Shown: positions 1 to 8,900, counted from the first letter of the stretch. The stretch: 15,642 bases of DNA from Larix sibirica (GCA_004151065.3 NWUY0300000900.1:65243-80884); one strand, 5' to 3'. A program made the numbers and translations. The notes: a model not told the origin generated them from the letters alone.

Positions 1-590
1 CAATCTGTTCTTGTCTCCATCCAACTATTCATTAACAGATTTTGGATCCAAAGAATTCTACACTAGACAGGCATCATTGGCCACAGAGACCACTGAGTTT
101 GAATATTTCTGTTCTGATCAAAGCAATATATAGTTTCACACTTTCAAATGATCAAGGAATGGAAGAATTTTACTATAACAAAGAAACGAGTAGATTGAGT
201 TCTAAGAGTCTATTCACCCTTATTTGTTCCATTGGTAGNTGATGGTTTCCCCCATTCATGGTGTTTTTCTCAATTGCACATCATAGATCTAGTTATGATT
301 GAATTGGATCTATTTTATGTCATGCATAGTTGATAGGTTGGAGAAAGGTGTTTCCTTCGTTCCTTTGTGTGTAGGATAGCAGGTGTTTAGAGGTTGGAGC
401 ATAAGATCTCTAGGGACTACACCAGCTCGGATCTACGAAGGACTACCATCAGGTTTAAGGTACGTTATCACCATCCCTTTCTTGTATTGAATGCATGATA
501 TATTTAGGAGAAACTATTGGCATATCAGCCTACTATCTATATTGGGTATTGGGCACACCCAATGGAGGTCTTACCTATCTGTAGGGAAGA
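1..590. other. Unassigned left flank
   Basis: I recognise no gene or element here. A plus-strand stretch at about 3-165 is open in one frame, then runs into stops. Positions 362-462 also read fairly openly in one frame and end in a splice-donor-like AGGTACG, but nothing matches a family I know. The base at 239 is unknown. A short inverted repeat (ATTGGGT / ACCCAAT) lies at about 541-563. The recognisable LINE to the right fades out near 590, so this block may be other repeat sequence that replaced the LINE 3' end. Confidence 0.4.
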
Positions 591-800
591 TTTCTCCATA
601 ACAGGTAGCTCTCCCTAAACCCCATTCGAAGGTTAATATTGTATTTATTTTGGGATTGATAAGGTCTCACCCGCTTTATCCTCCCTAGGATTTCCATTCG
701 AAGAGCCATAAAAAATAACACATGACAATGAAGATTTGAAAGCCAACTTTGGAATTCCTCTGTAGCCAAATCCAATTTCTAGGAAGATCTAGGGACATGC
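590..800 (-). pseudogene. ORF2 RNase H domain, N-terminal part only
   Basis: After a linker matching plant LINEs (SWKDNYHG at about 1100, and SAKALLSEANLV near 940-900), the minus strand reads VIFYGSSNGNPREDKAGE at about 716-663. This is the RNase H opening, normally FDGSSKGNPG; the first catalytic Asp is Tyr here. A later piece, TFEWGLGRAT, continues the fold near 640-600. The rest of the domain, including the second Glu and Asp blocks, is not found to the left, so the element is truncated or replaced below about 590. Plant L1 elements with an added RNase H are known; this copy shows one in decay. Confidence 0.75.
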
Positions 801-1164
801 ATATCTATGAGAGTCTTATGCTAATGGATACTTTGAGGGAGGACATCTTGAGGTCAAAGTCTCTCTATTTCTGTCAAATGTTCATGAGAGAAGTTAGGGG
901 TACCTCTCACAAGATTTGCCTCACTAAGGAGAGCCTTGGCACTTACAACTGTTCTAGTTGGAGTAGTATACTCTGAGTCAAATATTTCCCTATTTATAGT
1001 AGTCCATACTTTCCAGCACATGTCTTTTGGAAGGGCGGTCCATATCTGAGATACTGTGGGATTGCTTGAGAGGATTCCATGGTAGTTGTCTTTCCAAGTC
1101 CGGAAGAATCCAATCTAATTACCTAGAAGGGTGGTTTTTGGTTAGGATCCTTCAATATATGATC

Positions 1165-1247
1165 CTAGACCTGCTTGGTAAATTCACAATTAAAGAAAAT
1201 ATGTTTAATTGTTTCTTCAACTTCTTTGCAGAGAACGCATTGAGACG
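1165..1247 (-). pseudogene. ORF2 zf-RVT zinc-binding segment
   Basis: One minus-strand frame reads CVLCKEVEETIKHIFFNCEF and then TKQV, a stop (expected Trp), DHILK. This is the C-x2-C...H-x4-C pattern of the zf-RVT domain found between reverse transcriptase and RNase H in plant LINEs, with all four ligands present. A frameshift just upstream separates it from GKFLDRLN, which normally joins it directly. It confirms that the connector is LINE sequence even though the open frames there look random. Confidence 0.85.
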
Positions 1248-2399
1248 ATCTAGAAATTTTCCTTTTCTTGAGATTTTCGGTTGTGAGAATTTTTTGTGAA
1301 CGGGGACCCAAAAAATGCATTTACCTTAGGTATTCCAACTTGATGCCATATCTTGTCCCAGATCCTGGATAATGGTAGATGGGGTTGCTTGAGATATAAG
1401 TTTTCATAGCCTTCTATGACCTATGGCAATCCATGCTTGTCCCAACCCCTACTATCTTTGCTACTCAAGTTGATTGGAGTTATCCCATGCAATGATTGAA
1501 GCAAAAGGTCGAAATCCTTAGTTGAATGGCTCGGGAAGATCCATAGTCCACCAATTCTTCCATTTGCCATCATTATCCCATTATGACAGATCGAATAAGC
1601 TCTTAATTCTTTTTTTCTTGAAGCCACTCCTTTATATTAGAAAGTCCTACCTTGTTTATAAGAGGAACCCTTCCCATTATGTTGTCTTTCCATAGGTCAA
1701 TCCTCTTGAGATTCCAGGGATCTAGTACACTCCTCCTTGGATTAATTTTCTAGCCAGTTTGCATAGTCACCATATTTCAGAACCCTCTCCTTCTCATTCA
1801 CAATTATCTAAATATCAGAGTCTTGACTTTGTTTAAGTATTTTTTTGCGGAGGATTTCTTTGCATTGGGATTTTTTCCCCGAGACTAGATGCCATAGCAA
1901 TTTAGCTCCCATTGCCAAGTTCATTAATTTCGGATCTAGAATACCAATGCCTCTATTGATTTTAGGGCCTTTACAATCTCCCAGTTAACCAAGTGAAACT
2001 TTTTCTGGTTTAATTTCACTCCTTGCCAAATAAAATTCCTGATGCTTTTATTAATATTTCTCATTACACCAACAAGATCCAAGAGAGAAGAACATTGAAA
2101 TAAAAGGAAGAGAGGAGAGAACATACCTGATGAGGACAATTTTTCCAATGGGATTGAGCCACTGCATTCCTCAATTCTGAATTTTTCCTTCAATTTTTTG
2201 CGAGTTTTTTTCCCATTCTAAGGATCTTACTTGTTTGTGAGAAATCAGAATACCTAGCTATTTAAAGGAGGACCAATTCCCCACTCTCACAAACCCAAAA
2301 GCATGGGAAATATTTTTAAGAAGGATAGGGGGTATATTCCATCCAAATATTTTTCTCTTTTCTTAATTGACTTTACCACCTGAAGCCTCAGTAAAGAAA

Positions 2400-3190
2400 T
2401 CAAGGAATCGTTTAAATCTCTCATCATTGATTATAAAGGCTCCTCCAAGGAGCACTATATTTTCCATGAACTACGCATAATTGACTACTTTTACTCCTCG
2501 AATGGATATGCCAAGTAAATTTCCTTCCTCTCGCTCCTTCTCAAGACTTCTGCCAAGAGTTTGTGCCATCATAATGTAGAGAAAGGGAGAAAGATGGAAG
2601 CCTATCTAGAGGCTTCCTGACACTTGAAAGAAATCAAATGGTCTACCATTGACCAATTCAACAATCCAGGGTTGGATAATGTAGGCTTTGATGCATTTGA
2701 TAAAAAGAGGGGAAAAAACGAAGAGAAATCGATGTCTAACTCGGTCAAATGTGTTTTCCATGTCAAGCTTAAATGCCATTCTCGATTCTTTCCTTGAGGA
2801 AATGGAGTGAATAGCTTCTTGAACAAGAATGATATTATCCACTATATACCTTTTAGAGATAAAGCCCCCCTTCCCTTCATATATGATCTTGGGAAGCAAC
2901 ATTTTCACACGATTTGGCAGTATCTCAGTTAAAATTTTATACGACAAGTTGCAAAATGAGATTGGTGAAAGCCTTGCAAAGGAGGAGGGGTTCGAATCTT
3001 TGGAAACTAAGGCGAGAAAGGAGAATTTTGTGGCAACTCCTATCTTGTCCCTTCCTTTCATCCAATTCAACATCCTGCAAATATCCTCTTTTTTTATTGT
3101 GGACCAACACGCTTGAAAGAACTGGATGTTGAACACATCTAGACTTGGTGCTTTGTCTGGACCTAAGTGCTTTGTCTGGACCTAATCCCC
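2400..3190 (-). pseudogene. ORF2 reverse transcriptase domain, inactive
   Basis: The longest open piece is 3136-2606 (176 codons). It holds FLALVSKDSNPSSFARLSPI, the variant here of the plant-L1 LxPK...RPISL block, then KGGFISKRYIVDNIILVQEA, and motif A as AFKLDMENTFDRVRH. The motif A Asp (residue 125, codon at 2764-2762) is intact. The open frame ends at a stop after FQVSGSL, where relatives read RGLRQGCPLSP; the next bases still read LSPFLYIMMAQTLGRSLE. The FADD catalytic box is destroyed: the region reads NYA, stop, FMEN (2470-2459) before IVLLGGAF. Loss of both Asp residues rules out polymerase activity. Upstream, at 3148-3185, a 19-bp duplication breaks the GPDKAPSPDGF-like entry motif. 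Confidence 0.93.
3148..3185. repeat. 19-bp tandem duplication inside LINE
   Basis: GTGCTTTGTCTGGACCTAA occurs twice in direct succession (3148-3166 and 3167-3185) with no mismatch. Because 19 is not a multiple of three, it shifts the ORF2 frame at the GPDKAP-like motif. The identity of the copies suggests a recent slippage or repair event relative to the age of the LINE. Confidence 0.95.
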
Positions 3191-3639
3191 TTATGGCTGC
3201 TTACACTTCTTCTTTACTAATGGGATTATTGAGCAGCTGATTTTCATCTCCCATTACCAATTGTGGTACGTTTGCAAGCATCTCCTCCTTTGTTATACTG
3301 ACAACAGCGCCTTGTTCAGTGTAGAGGTCCTTGAAGTGTCAATGGGCTTCCTCTCATATTGAAATCGTGCCCATGAATTTAGATCCTTCTAAATCCTAGA
3401 TTTCTCGGATCATGTTTTTATTTAAAGTTAGAGGTTCACTTGATTGTGGAAAAAATATGTGTTTCTATCCCCAGACTTGAGCTAGAGAGCTCAAGATTTT
3501 ATCCTCCATATATCCCCTTTTTGTATATAAGCTTCATTCAAATGTTTGCTGAGTTGCTACTCTCTTTGAAGGAGATAGGGATTTACTTTTGTTATTTCCA
3601 TATGATCCTACAAGTGTCCTAATTATGGTTGCAAATAGA

Positions 3640-4380
3640 CCCTTCTCTTGTTAGGATCCTGGTACTTTTTTTTGGCCAATGTTGTTTTCACGAGAAGTAG
3701 CTTTGATTCCCAAACAAAAGAGGGAGAGCACTAAATGTAGATACCACATGTTTTTTTAATGAGGAGATGGGATTCTTGTTTTATCCAAAGGGGATTGAAG
3801 TGAAAATGTATAGGTCCTTGATCCTCCGAAAGGTCAATGGTGATCAAGAATGTCTTATGATCTGAAACCTCATTGGGGAGAATAGCAGCCTGTAGGAACT
3901 CCTTTGGAGAAGGGAGCTATGAACCAAAAATTTGTCAAGTCTTGCAAAAATGTAACTCAGCTCGATCCTCTTATTTCATCAAGTGAAGGTGCCTTGCTTT
4001 GGCACTACATCCACTAGATCGAAGTCCCCCATTAATCCTCCAAGTATTCTATGAAGGGATCATGCACTGGATTTCCCCCTCTCTTAGTCCTTATGTGAAA
4101 TGGTGGCATTAAAAGCTCCTACCAGTATGTTGCAAATATCTTCTTGAAGAAGGTTCAATGAGCGCCAAAACTCTTGTTTGTTTCCATACTGCACTGGACT
4201 GTATACATTGCATACTTTGATAGTCTCATGAGTAATAATATCTTCTGAATCATCTAGGATCCAATTGTTATTATATTTCTTGTAAAACAATGTGAGCCTA
4301 CAAGGCATAAGAGGTGGAAAAACAATGTGAAATATGGCCAAGGGTAGCTGGTTGTGTTGTATAAGATCTATGAAGACCAA
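3640..4380 (-). pseudogene. ORF2 endonuclease, C-terminal part
   Basis: The open stretch 4380-4084 contains TIKVCNVYSPVQYGNKQEFW, matching the NVYSP block of plant L1 endonucleases, and then VGAFNATISHKD at about 4122-4087. The family motif is GDFN; here the Asp codon has become Ala (GAFN at 4119-4108), so a catalytic residue is gone. After a stop, LMGDFDLVDVVPKQGTFT and FARLDKFLVHSSLL follow in the downstream frame, with the expected Trp-Ser after GTFT replaced by two TGA stops. The terminal SDHK motif survives at 3865-3854. The exact left limit of LINE homology near 4300-4390 is uncertain. Confidence 0.88.
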
Positions 4381-4757
4381 AACGCAGATTCTGGATCAAG
4401 ATGAGTGTACAGGTTCTTATGTTTGAATGAAGGAAAGCCTATTTCGGCATATCTCTGTGTAAATGCAATTCTTTCTGTGTGTATGACTATATGAGTTGAA
4501 TACTTGGTGAACCTGTTGAATGCTTGATGATATCTATGTGTGAATTCATGAACGGATTGACAGAAGAACACTACAGGAAGATTGATAAGTCCCTATGTAT
4601 ATGAATCCACAGAGAAGAAGCTTAGGGTTAGACTGAAGTGCGTCGTGGAGCCGAATCGAAGTTCTATTCTAACTAAGGAGTGATGTGCAGGTGAAGCCAT
4701 GAAGGTGATGCATGGATCCAGTGAAGGAGATCGAGTCCAGCGAGGAAGAGAAAGAGG

Positions 4758-4785
4758 TTGATTGATCAATCCTCTTATCAATCAA
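4758..4785. repeat. Perfect 9-bp inverted repeat
   Basis: TTGATTGAT at 4758-4766 and ATCAATCAA at 4777-4785 are exact inverted copies around a 10-base loop. They follow a purine-rich run (4741-4757). This could be a hairpin or the edge of a sub-element in the nested insertion. No function is assigned. Confidence 0.8.
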
Positions 4786-5134
4786 CGCATAACGCAGAGT
4801 TTGCAGTCGGTCCTTTGAACAAAAATTGAACGACCCAAATCAAAGCTAGGAGATAGATTAACGACGCGGAAATATTTGAGAAGTGAAGGTGCGCGGGGGA
4901 TAGAGATCCGCAAATCTAAGTTGAAGGTTTCGCATTTATCACAGATCAATGGATGAGATCGAAGTCGTGAAGCAATCAACGGTTCCTATAGCATTCTATA
5001 GAAGAAGGTGTTCGGGAGTTAACAGGACAAGCGGATGCAGAGTTAGAATGAAGTTTTAAGTCCATCGTTGATCGTATATCCAACGACCCACAGAAGCTGC
5101 GGGGTGAACACTTGTTTATCTGACGGTTCAGAGC

Positions 5135-5480
5135 ACTACGGAAGGATCATTGCGGGAGACAAGTTGCGGAAGCAATTTACGGAAGCCCATTTCAAAAAAT
5201 TATGGAAGGAACGCCCACAACCCGCAATTGCAGAAGGTTTTAGTTGCGAAAGGAAAGATTGCGGAATCCTTTTGCGGACGAAAGTTACAGAAGGTCGCCC
5301 GCAATTGCGGAGCGAAGGAGGTTGTGGAAGGATCGGTTGCGGAAGCTGTTTGCGGAAAGAAATTGGAAATATCTCCTGCAAGTGTGGAAAGAAGGTGGTT
5401 CCGCAAGACAATTACAGAAAGGTCAGTACAGGAAGGAAATTGCGGAAAGACAATTGCGGGAAGAAGATAATTGCGGAAGG
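5135..5480 (+). repeat. CpG-rich degenerate TTGCGGAAG word array
   Basis: Ten copies of TTGCGG, mostly followed by AA or GA, lie irregularly between 5150 and 5476. Interspersed are variants such as TTGTGG, TTGCAG, TTACGG and TTACAG. The spacing is not a single period. Because the words contain no stop codon, the array is open in several frames on both strands (for example plus 5068-5496 and minus 5200-5505); these are not credible proteins. Many variants are what CpG deamination would produce from TTGCGG. Confidence 0.85.
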
Positions 5481-5622
5481 TAGTTTTGGCAAGTGAGGCC
5501 CACAATTGTAGAAAGACTTAGTTGTTTTTTGGCTAAGTTTGGTGATTCTATTATATTTAGAATCATCATAATCCTGGGGTAAGCGGGTTGGTTTGGTTCT
5601 GCCATTCCCACCTGCATCAGAG

Positions 5623-5708
5623 AGTCTTTCCTTGTACACCATATTCTTGGCTACTTCTATTTTTTGCTTTCCTCCCAGACCTTTGCAATTCCAAGAGTTT
5701 GTATTCAT
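5623..5708 (-). pseudogene. ORF2 endonuclease, N-terminal stub
   Basis: About 28 codons read MNTNSWNCKGLGGKQK then IEVAKNMVYKERL. The asparagine in WNCKGLG corresponds to the conserved active-site Asn of AP-endonuclease-like nickases. Homology stops at about 5625, where unrelated sequence begins. The QETK-type motif with the metal-binding Glu, expected shortly afterwards in this family, is not found on either side of the break, so part of the domain was deleted or has decayed. Confidence 0.85.
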
Positions 5709-7106
5709 TATTTTGTAATGTGGGGACTAGGTTTACCTCTGGCTTCAGCTTTTTGCCCCTTTGTGTTTTGGCTAGACGTTGTTAACTTAATGTGTGTATC
5801 TAAAGAGGCATGTTTTCATAGTTGTTTTTATCTATCTGCTTCATCTTCTCTAATTTGTTTATGGGTCATTCTTCCCGATTTTTTATACATGGATCTGTCT
5901 TCTTCAGTATCTTCTGAGGATTCATCCTATGACTGCTTTGAATTTTTTCTAGTCATAACACCAATGGTGTCATTTTTCCCACTACTCAATTGTGAGTTGA
6001 TTTCTTGAATTGGATCAATAGGAAGGGGTGAAACATATTTTCCTATACCTATATCCTCTAACATTATTTGGGGTGTGGATATTTGGGCACTTAAATGTCC
6101 TTATACATGCTCTCTTTATGGATTATCTTGCTCCTCAATGCTATCTACTTCCTCAACATTAACCGGGGCTTGAAATTAGTTTGATAGAGGGGGATTTGAT
6201 GTTTTAGTTGGTGTTGAAGTGGTTGGGGTATATTTTCCTTTCTTCAGTACCTAATGCCAACCTTGTTCTTTCTCTTTCTCTGATTTATTCGTACAATCTC
6301 TTGCGAAGTGTACGCATTCATGGCATGTTTTGCATTTCAAGGAAAGTTTATCATAATCCACCTTTTGAGCATGTGTCCAGCCATCGATGGTGAGATTGAT
6401 AGCCTCAGGAATCCCTTTATCCAAATCCACCTCCACATAGATCTGAGCACACAAAAACATTGGGGGTTTGGGATCGATTATGTCAATATAGCACCCTAAG
6501 GAGTTTCCTATATCCGTCAATACTCAATCAGACCAACATTGCAGGGGAAGATGGGGAAGCTTTACCCAAATAGGAACAACTGATGGGATATCACATTCAG
6601 GGTCAAAATACATACTCCTATTATTTAAATACATACCTCTTGGTCCCATAAAATAAGGACCATTTTTTAATATCAGATCTCGATCTTCCTTATTTTTCGA
6701 AGAGGAAGGAGTAATACCCCCTTCCATAGAAATGATGTTGCATCCTTCCTGATAGAAGCAGTCTCTATTTTTTATTTAACCAAATCTCAATGGCCCTTGG
6801 GAAGGGCCATAGACCCATAAACATTCCCACCAATCCTCTTTTTGATTGCCCCAATTCTTTCATTTTCGCAAAAGCAGAAGAGATCTTGACTTCTAGGGCT
6901 AATGTTTGCTTTATAAACCGTGCAGAGGAAAGTAATGGAGTTGAAGTAGTAGCAACATGGTTTTGTTGTGATGCAATCAAAGAGTGGAAAGCATCATCCA
7001 TTCGACTATTAATCTCCCTTGGATCAAGATTCTAGGGAGGATCCATGGTTGCAGGCGCTCAACTAGGAACACGGCTCGGGTTTTTTAGACTATGTTTGGA
7101 ACCCAT
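5708..7106 (-). pseudogene. LINE ORF1 (DUF4283-like, CCHC zinc knuckle), broken
   Basis: ORF1 proteins of plant LINEs bind RNA and package the transcript. The ATG at 7104-7106 begins MGSKHSLKNPSRVPS, then come two in-frame stops before MDDAFHSLIASQ (from 7001). The first frame ends at 6765. A frameshift near 6740-6765 leads into the DUF4283-like core (about 6727-6524), with LKNGPYFMGPRGMYLNN and VPIWVKLPHLPLQCWSD. A stop at 6523 interrupts it, then it continues in the same frame to a CCHC knuckle at 6334-6293 (C-KT-C-HECV-H-FARD-C). All four zinc ligands remain; the usual glycine before the histidine is valine. An acidic, Ser/Thr/Lys-rich tail follows in the same frame with further stops, ending ...PSPHITK and TAA at 5710-5708. 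The total of about 466 codons is a normal ORF1 length. No promoter was identified upstream. Confidence 0.9.
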
Positions 7107-7225
7107 GATTCCTCAATGAAAATTTGTTAATGCAAAAAAGAAAGATCAATAACACAATATGATGTTATGAGTAATTAGTGCTTAGTAGTATCTCACTTAG
7201 TCTTTAATTGGTTGACTTGATTCAT

Positions 7226-7404
7226 CATCTTGTAATATATTTACTCATTTATTTTGTCATTAATTGTCGTCATTTTGTAGTACATTTACTAGTTTAATTA
7301 GTCATTGATTGCTCATTTTCTAATATATTTACTAGTTTAACGAGTCATTAATTGTTGTCATCATGTAGAATATTTACTAATTTAATTGGTTATTATTTTT
7401 TTAT
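7226..7404. repeat. Four-copy minisatellite, about 45 bp per unit
   Basis: Diverged units start with CATCTTGTAATATATTTACT (7226), CATTTTGTAGTACATTTACT (7271), CATTTTCTAATATATTTACT (7313) and CATCATGTAGAATATTTACT (7359). Each is followed by a TTTAATTAGTCATTAATTG-like half. Unit lengths are 45, 42, 46 and about 46 bp. Confidence 0.85.
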
Positions 7405-7473
7405 CATTGTTATTTGTATATTTAGTCGCGTTATAAAACACTACGCAAGTAGTATAATCCTAGTCCCTTATAA

Positions 7474-7543
7474 CACAACTAAACTAATAATAGTATATAT
7501 AATTATTATTGTTATATATATTTATTACTAATTTAGTTGTTTC
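7474..7543. repeat. Imperfect palindrome (hairpin-forming)
   Basis: CACAACTAAACTAATAATAG on the left is matched by the inverted ACTAATTTAGTTGTTT end on the right, with an AT-only centre. Arms are about 28 bases with a few mismatches. It may be a remnant of a small inverted-repeat element, but no target duplication was found. Confidence 0.65.
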
Positions 7544-7596
7544 ATATGCGTTATATTTATCACTAATTTAGTAGTTGCATAGACATCACATAATTA

Positions 7597-8100
7597 TCTA
7601 TGGTTGAGACATAGTTTCATATTCATTATATTTAGTACTAGTTTAGTAGTTTTATATTCATTTTATTTTGGTTCATCATTATTATTCAATATAAATTAAT
7701 ATGATGTGAATAATTTAAAAAATGTCATACAATATTGATGTTGATCTAATATCAATGAAACAAATTTATATAAAATTATATACTTAAAAATAAATAATGT
7801 TTTTATATACGCAATTGAATAAGTGGAAAGAAATTAAATTTATATAAACATGCAAACTTACAACATTAATAAAACACTATAAACAAGATCAAATAAAAAC
7901 ATATATATTATATATAAAAAATATGAAAAGTCAATTATTACTACAATATATTTTAGTTTCTGGCAGAATATCCACTAATATATGTTGATCATTGATCCAT
8001 TAATCCATGACAAAAAATGTCTCCATATTCTCAACAACATCAAGCTTTGGTATAAGTACATGAAAATCATTTGCATCAGTGACTTTTCCAAATATTTCAA
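7597..8100. repeat. Diverged direct repeat, copy A
   Basis: This pairs with copy B at 8926-9545. The match begins around TTTCATATTCATTATATTTA, is strongest over 7641-7725 (TTCAATATAAATTAATATGA region, roughly 90% by eye), and continues with indels through ATATCCACTAATA, GATCATTGATC and GACTTTTCCAAATATTTCAA near 8100. Copy offset is about 1.33 kb at the left and 1.44 kb at the right, because copy B has extra bases. Confidence 0.85.
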
Positions 8101-8900
8101 TGGCTAATCATGAGTTAAACTTCCTCCCTTCAGACCTCCCCACGATGGTAACCATAGGTCAGGGAATTTCAATAGGTGGATTCTCCTTCTGCATCATTGT
8201 AGTCATAGCCTTGTAGGAAAGGTTGTGGACTACAAACATGCAAAACAATATGGTATCTATGGCTTATTCCAAAGTGATACTTCTTGAAAGATACCCTCTT
8301 GGAGCTGGACAACTCTAACTCTATTATCATTATGCTTCACATATTGAATGCTCCACCATTGGTCAGATAGTCGGAATGTGATACATAACCATAACAATCC
8401 TCCTCTTCCACCCATGCAATAAAATCATGCCTTGCCCTAGTAATATAGAAAAACATTAGTTTCAAACTCATTAGTTGCAAATAAAGTCCTAGAGTTAGTT
8501 TAAATGTTGCTTCACAAGGAATCAAGAAGAAATAGATAATTTCAGGAAGTAGAGTTTTATTAAGAATTTTAAACACTAAAGAATCTAGGTAAGTTTGACC
8601 TATAATGTCACAAAAAAAGTCTTGCACTAAGGAAAACTATAAAGCCTAGGCATTGAGCAATTCAAATGATCAATAACTCCAACCCGCAATAACTTCCTGG
8701 TTGTAAAGGAATATGGAAAGGTTGCTTGTGCTGGATTATGCATAGTGGCATTGATAAATTCTTGCAAATATAATCCAAAAGTTCACCTGATATAATCTAG
8801 AATAAAAAGGTAAGCAACTTGTTAATTGTTTCTCGACACAAGTGATATATAGTCACAATATCCAAAACACATGAAAACAAGATAGTGAGTTGAAGCTTCC
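7950..8900 (-). pseudogene. Unrecognised protein-coding relic (long copy)
   Basis: I do not recognise the family. On the minus strand several segments read like protein: EFINATMHNPAQATFPYSF near 8750-8690; the open piece 8627-8337 with RARHDFIAWVEEEDCYGYVS; QLQEGIFQEVSLWNK near 8310-8265; and EIFGKVTDANDFHVLIPKLD then VVENMETFFVMD near 8100-8010, ending WINDQHILVDILPET near 7965. These lie in different frames, so the relic has frameshifts as well as stops. The last block recurs in copy B, with amino-acid-level similarity. It may be a transposon protein or a captured host gene fragment. Coding status rests on pattern reading by eye and on the duplicated block. Confidence 0.4.

Larger units (their letters stand above)
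4385..5625. mobile_element. Unclassified insertion nested in the LINE endonuclease
   Basis: Endonuclease coding stops at about 5625 and resumes near 4385, so roughly 1.2 kb of unrelated DNA separates parts of one domain. It has no recognisable protein, but it is richer in GC and CpG than the LINE around it and has an internal word array (5135-5480). A purine-rich run at 4741-4757 followed by TTGATTGATCAATCC resembles a polypurine tract, and the minus strand just inside the right edge begins TGATGC, so an LTR or solo LTR is possible. I could not find a matching terminal CA with a target-site duplication, so the class and exact ends remain open. A non-autonomous or composite insertion is an alternative. 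Confidence 0.6.
590..5708 (-). pseudogene. LINE ORF2 polyprotein (EN-RT-zf-RVT-RNase H), broken
   Basis: ORF2 supplies the nicking endonuclease and reverse transcriptase for target-primed reverse transcription. The start ATG (5708-5706) shares its A with the ORF1 stop (TAATG) and begins MNTNSWNCKGLGGKQK, the usual SWNCRGLG opening of plant L1 endonucleases. Recognisable blocks follow at about 4380-3640 (rest of endonuclease), 3190-2400 (reverse transcriptase), 2400-1250 (connector, with pieces such as KKFHLVNWEIVKALKS around 2020-1965), 1245-1165 (zf-RVT), 1150-800 (linker) and 780-590 (RNase H start). Frames change several times and stops are frequent. About 1.2 kb of unrelated sequence sits in the endonuclease and a 19-bp tandem duplication near 3148-3185 shifts the frame at the reverse transcriptase entrance. 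No functional protein is possible. Confidence 0.92.
590..7106 (-). mobile_element. Degenerate, nearly full-length plant L1-type LINE
   Basis: On the minus strand the order is ORF1 (DUF4283-like plus CCHC knuckle), then ORF2 with AP-endonuclease, reverse transcriptase, zf-RVT and the start of RNase H. This is the standard order of plant L1-clade non-LTR retrotransposons. The 5' side is complete enough to show the ORF1 start at 7106. The 3' side stops inside RNase H near 590, and I see no poly(A) tail (poly(T) on the plus strand). About 1.2 kb of unrelated sequence interrupts the endonuclease. Both ORFs have many in-frame stops, ORF2 has frameshifts, and catalytic residues of all three enzymes are lost, so the copy is dead. 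Autonomous relatives copy themselves by target-primed reverse transcription; this copy could not encode that machinery. Confidence 0.93.
7107..7680. other. AT-rich stretch upstream of LINE ORF1
   Basis: This block contains the presumed short LINE 5' untranslated region just above 7106, then AT-rich DNA with a 45-bp minisatellite, a palindrome, and recurring phrases like ACTAATTTAGTAGTT (around 7530-7650) at about 50-bp and wider spacing. No coding frame is supported. Confidence 0.6.

Noticed and set aside
42-242. Plus-strand 66-codon frame at the left edge
   Set aside because: It ends at an unknown base, has no family resemblance, and is within chance length.
2829-3132. Plus-strand open frames of 95 and 72 codons
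   Set aside because: They are antisense shadows of the reverse transcriptase coding strand, which is clearly recognisable.
4758-4785. Intrinsic terminator or regulatory hairpin
   Set aside because: A bacterial-type terminator makes no sense in plant repeat DNA and no T tract follows. It is kept only as an inverted repeat.
4368-4979. Three minus-strand frames of 62-67 codons in the nested insertion
   Set aside because: They are short, in different frames, with no recognisable motif and no counterpart in LINE ORF2.
5068-5505. Overlapping open frames of 79-142 codons on both strands
   Set aside because: They exist because the TTGCGGAAG-like words lack stops in most frames. Composition is low-complexity (Cys, Gly, Lys, Arg runs) and no single frame is favoured.
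5588-6008. Plus-strand frames of 65 and 114 codons rich in Phe, Ser, Cys and Leu
   Set aside because: They are antisense to the Lys/Glu-rich tail of LINE ORF1. The apparent membrane-protein character is the reverse complement of a hydrophilic, A-rich sequence.
7226-7404. CRISPR-like array
   Set aside because: Units are diverged along their whole length with no spacer-repeat alternation, so this is a minisatellite.
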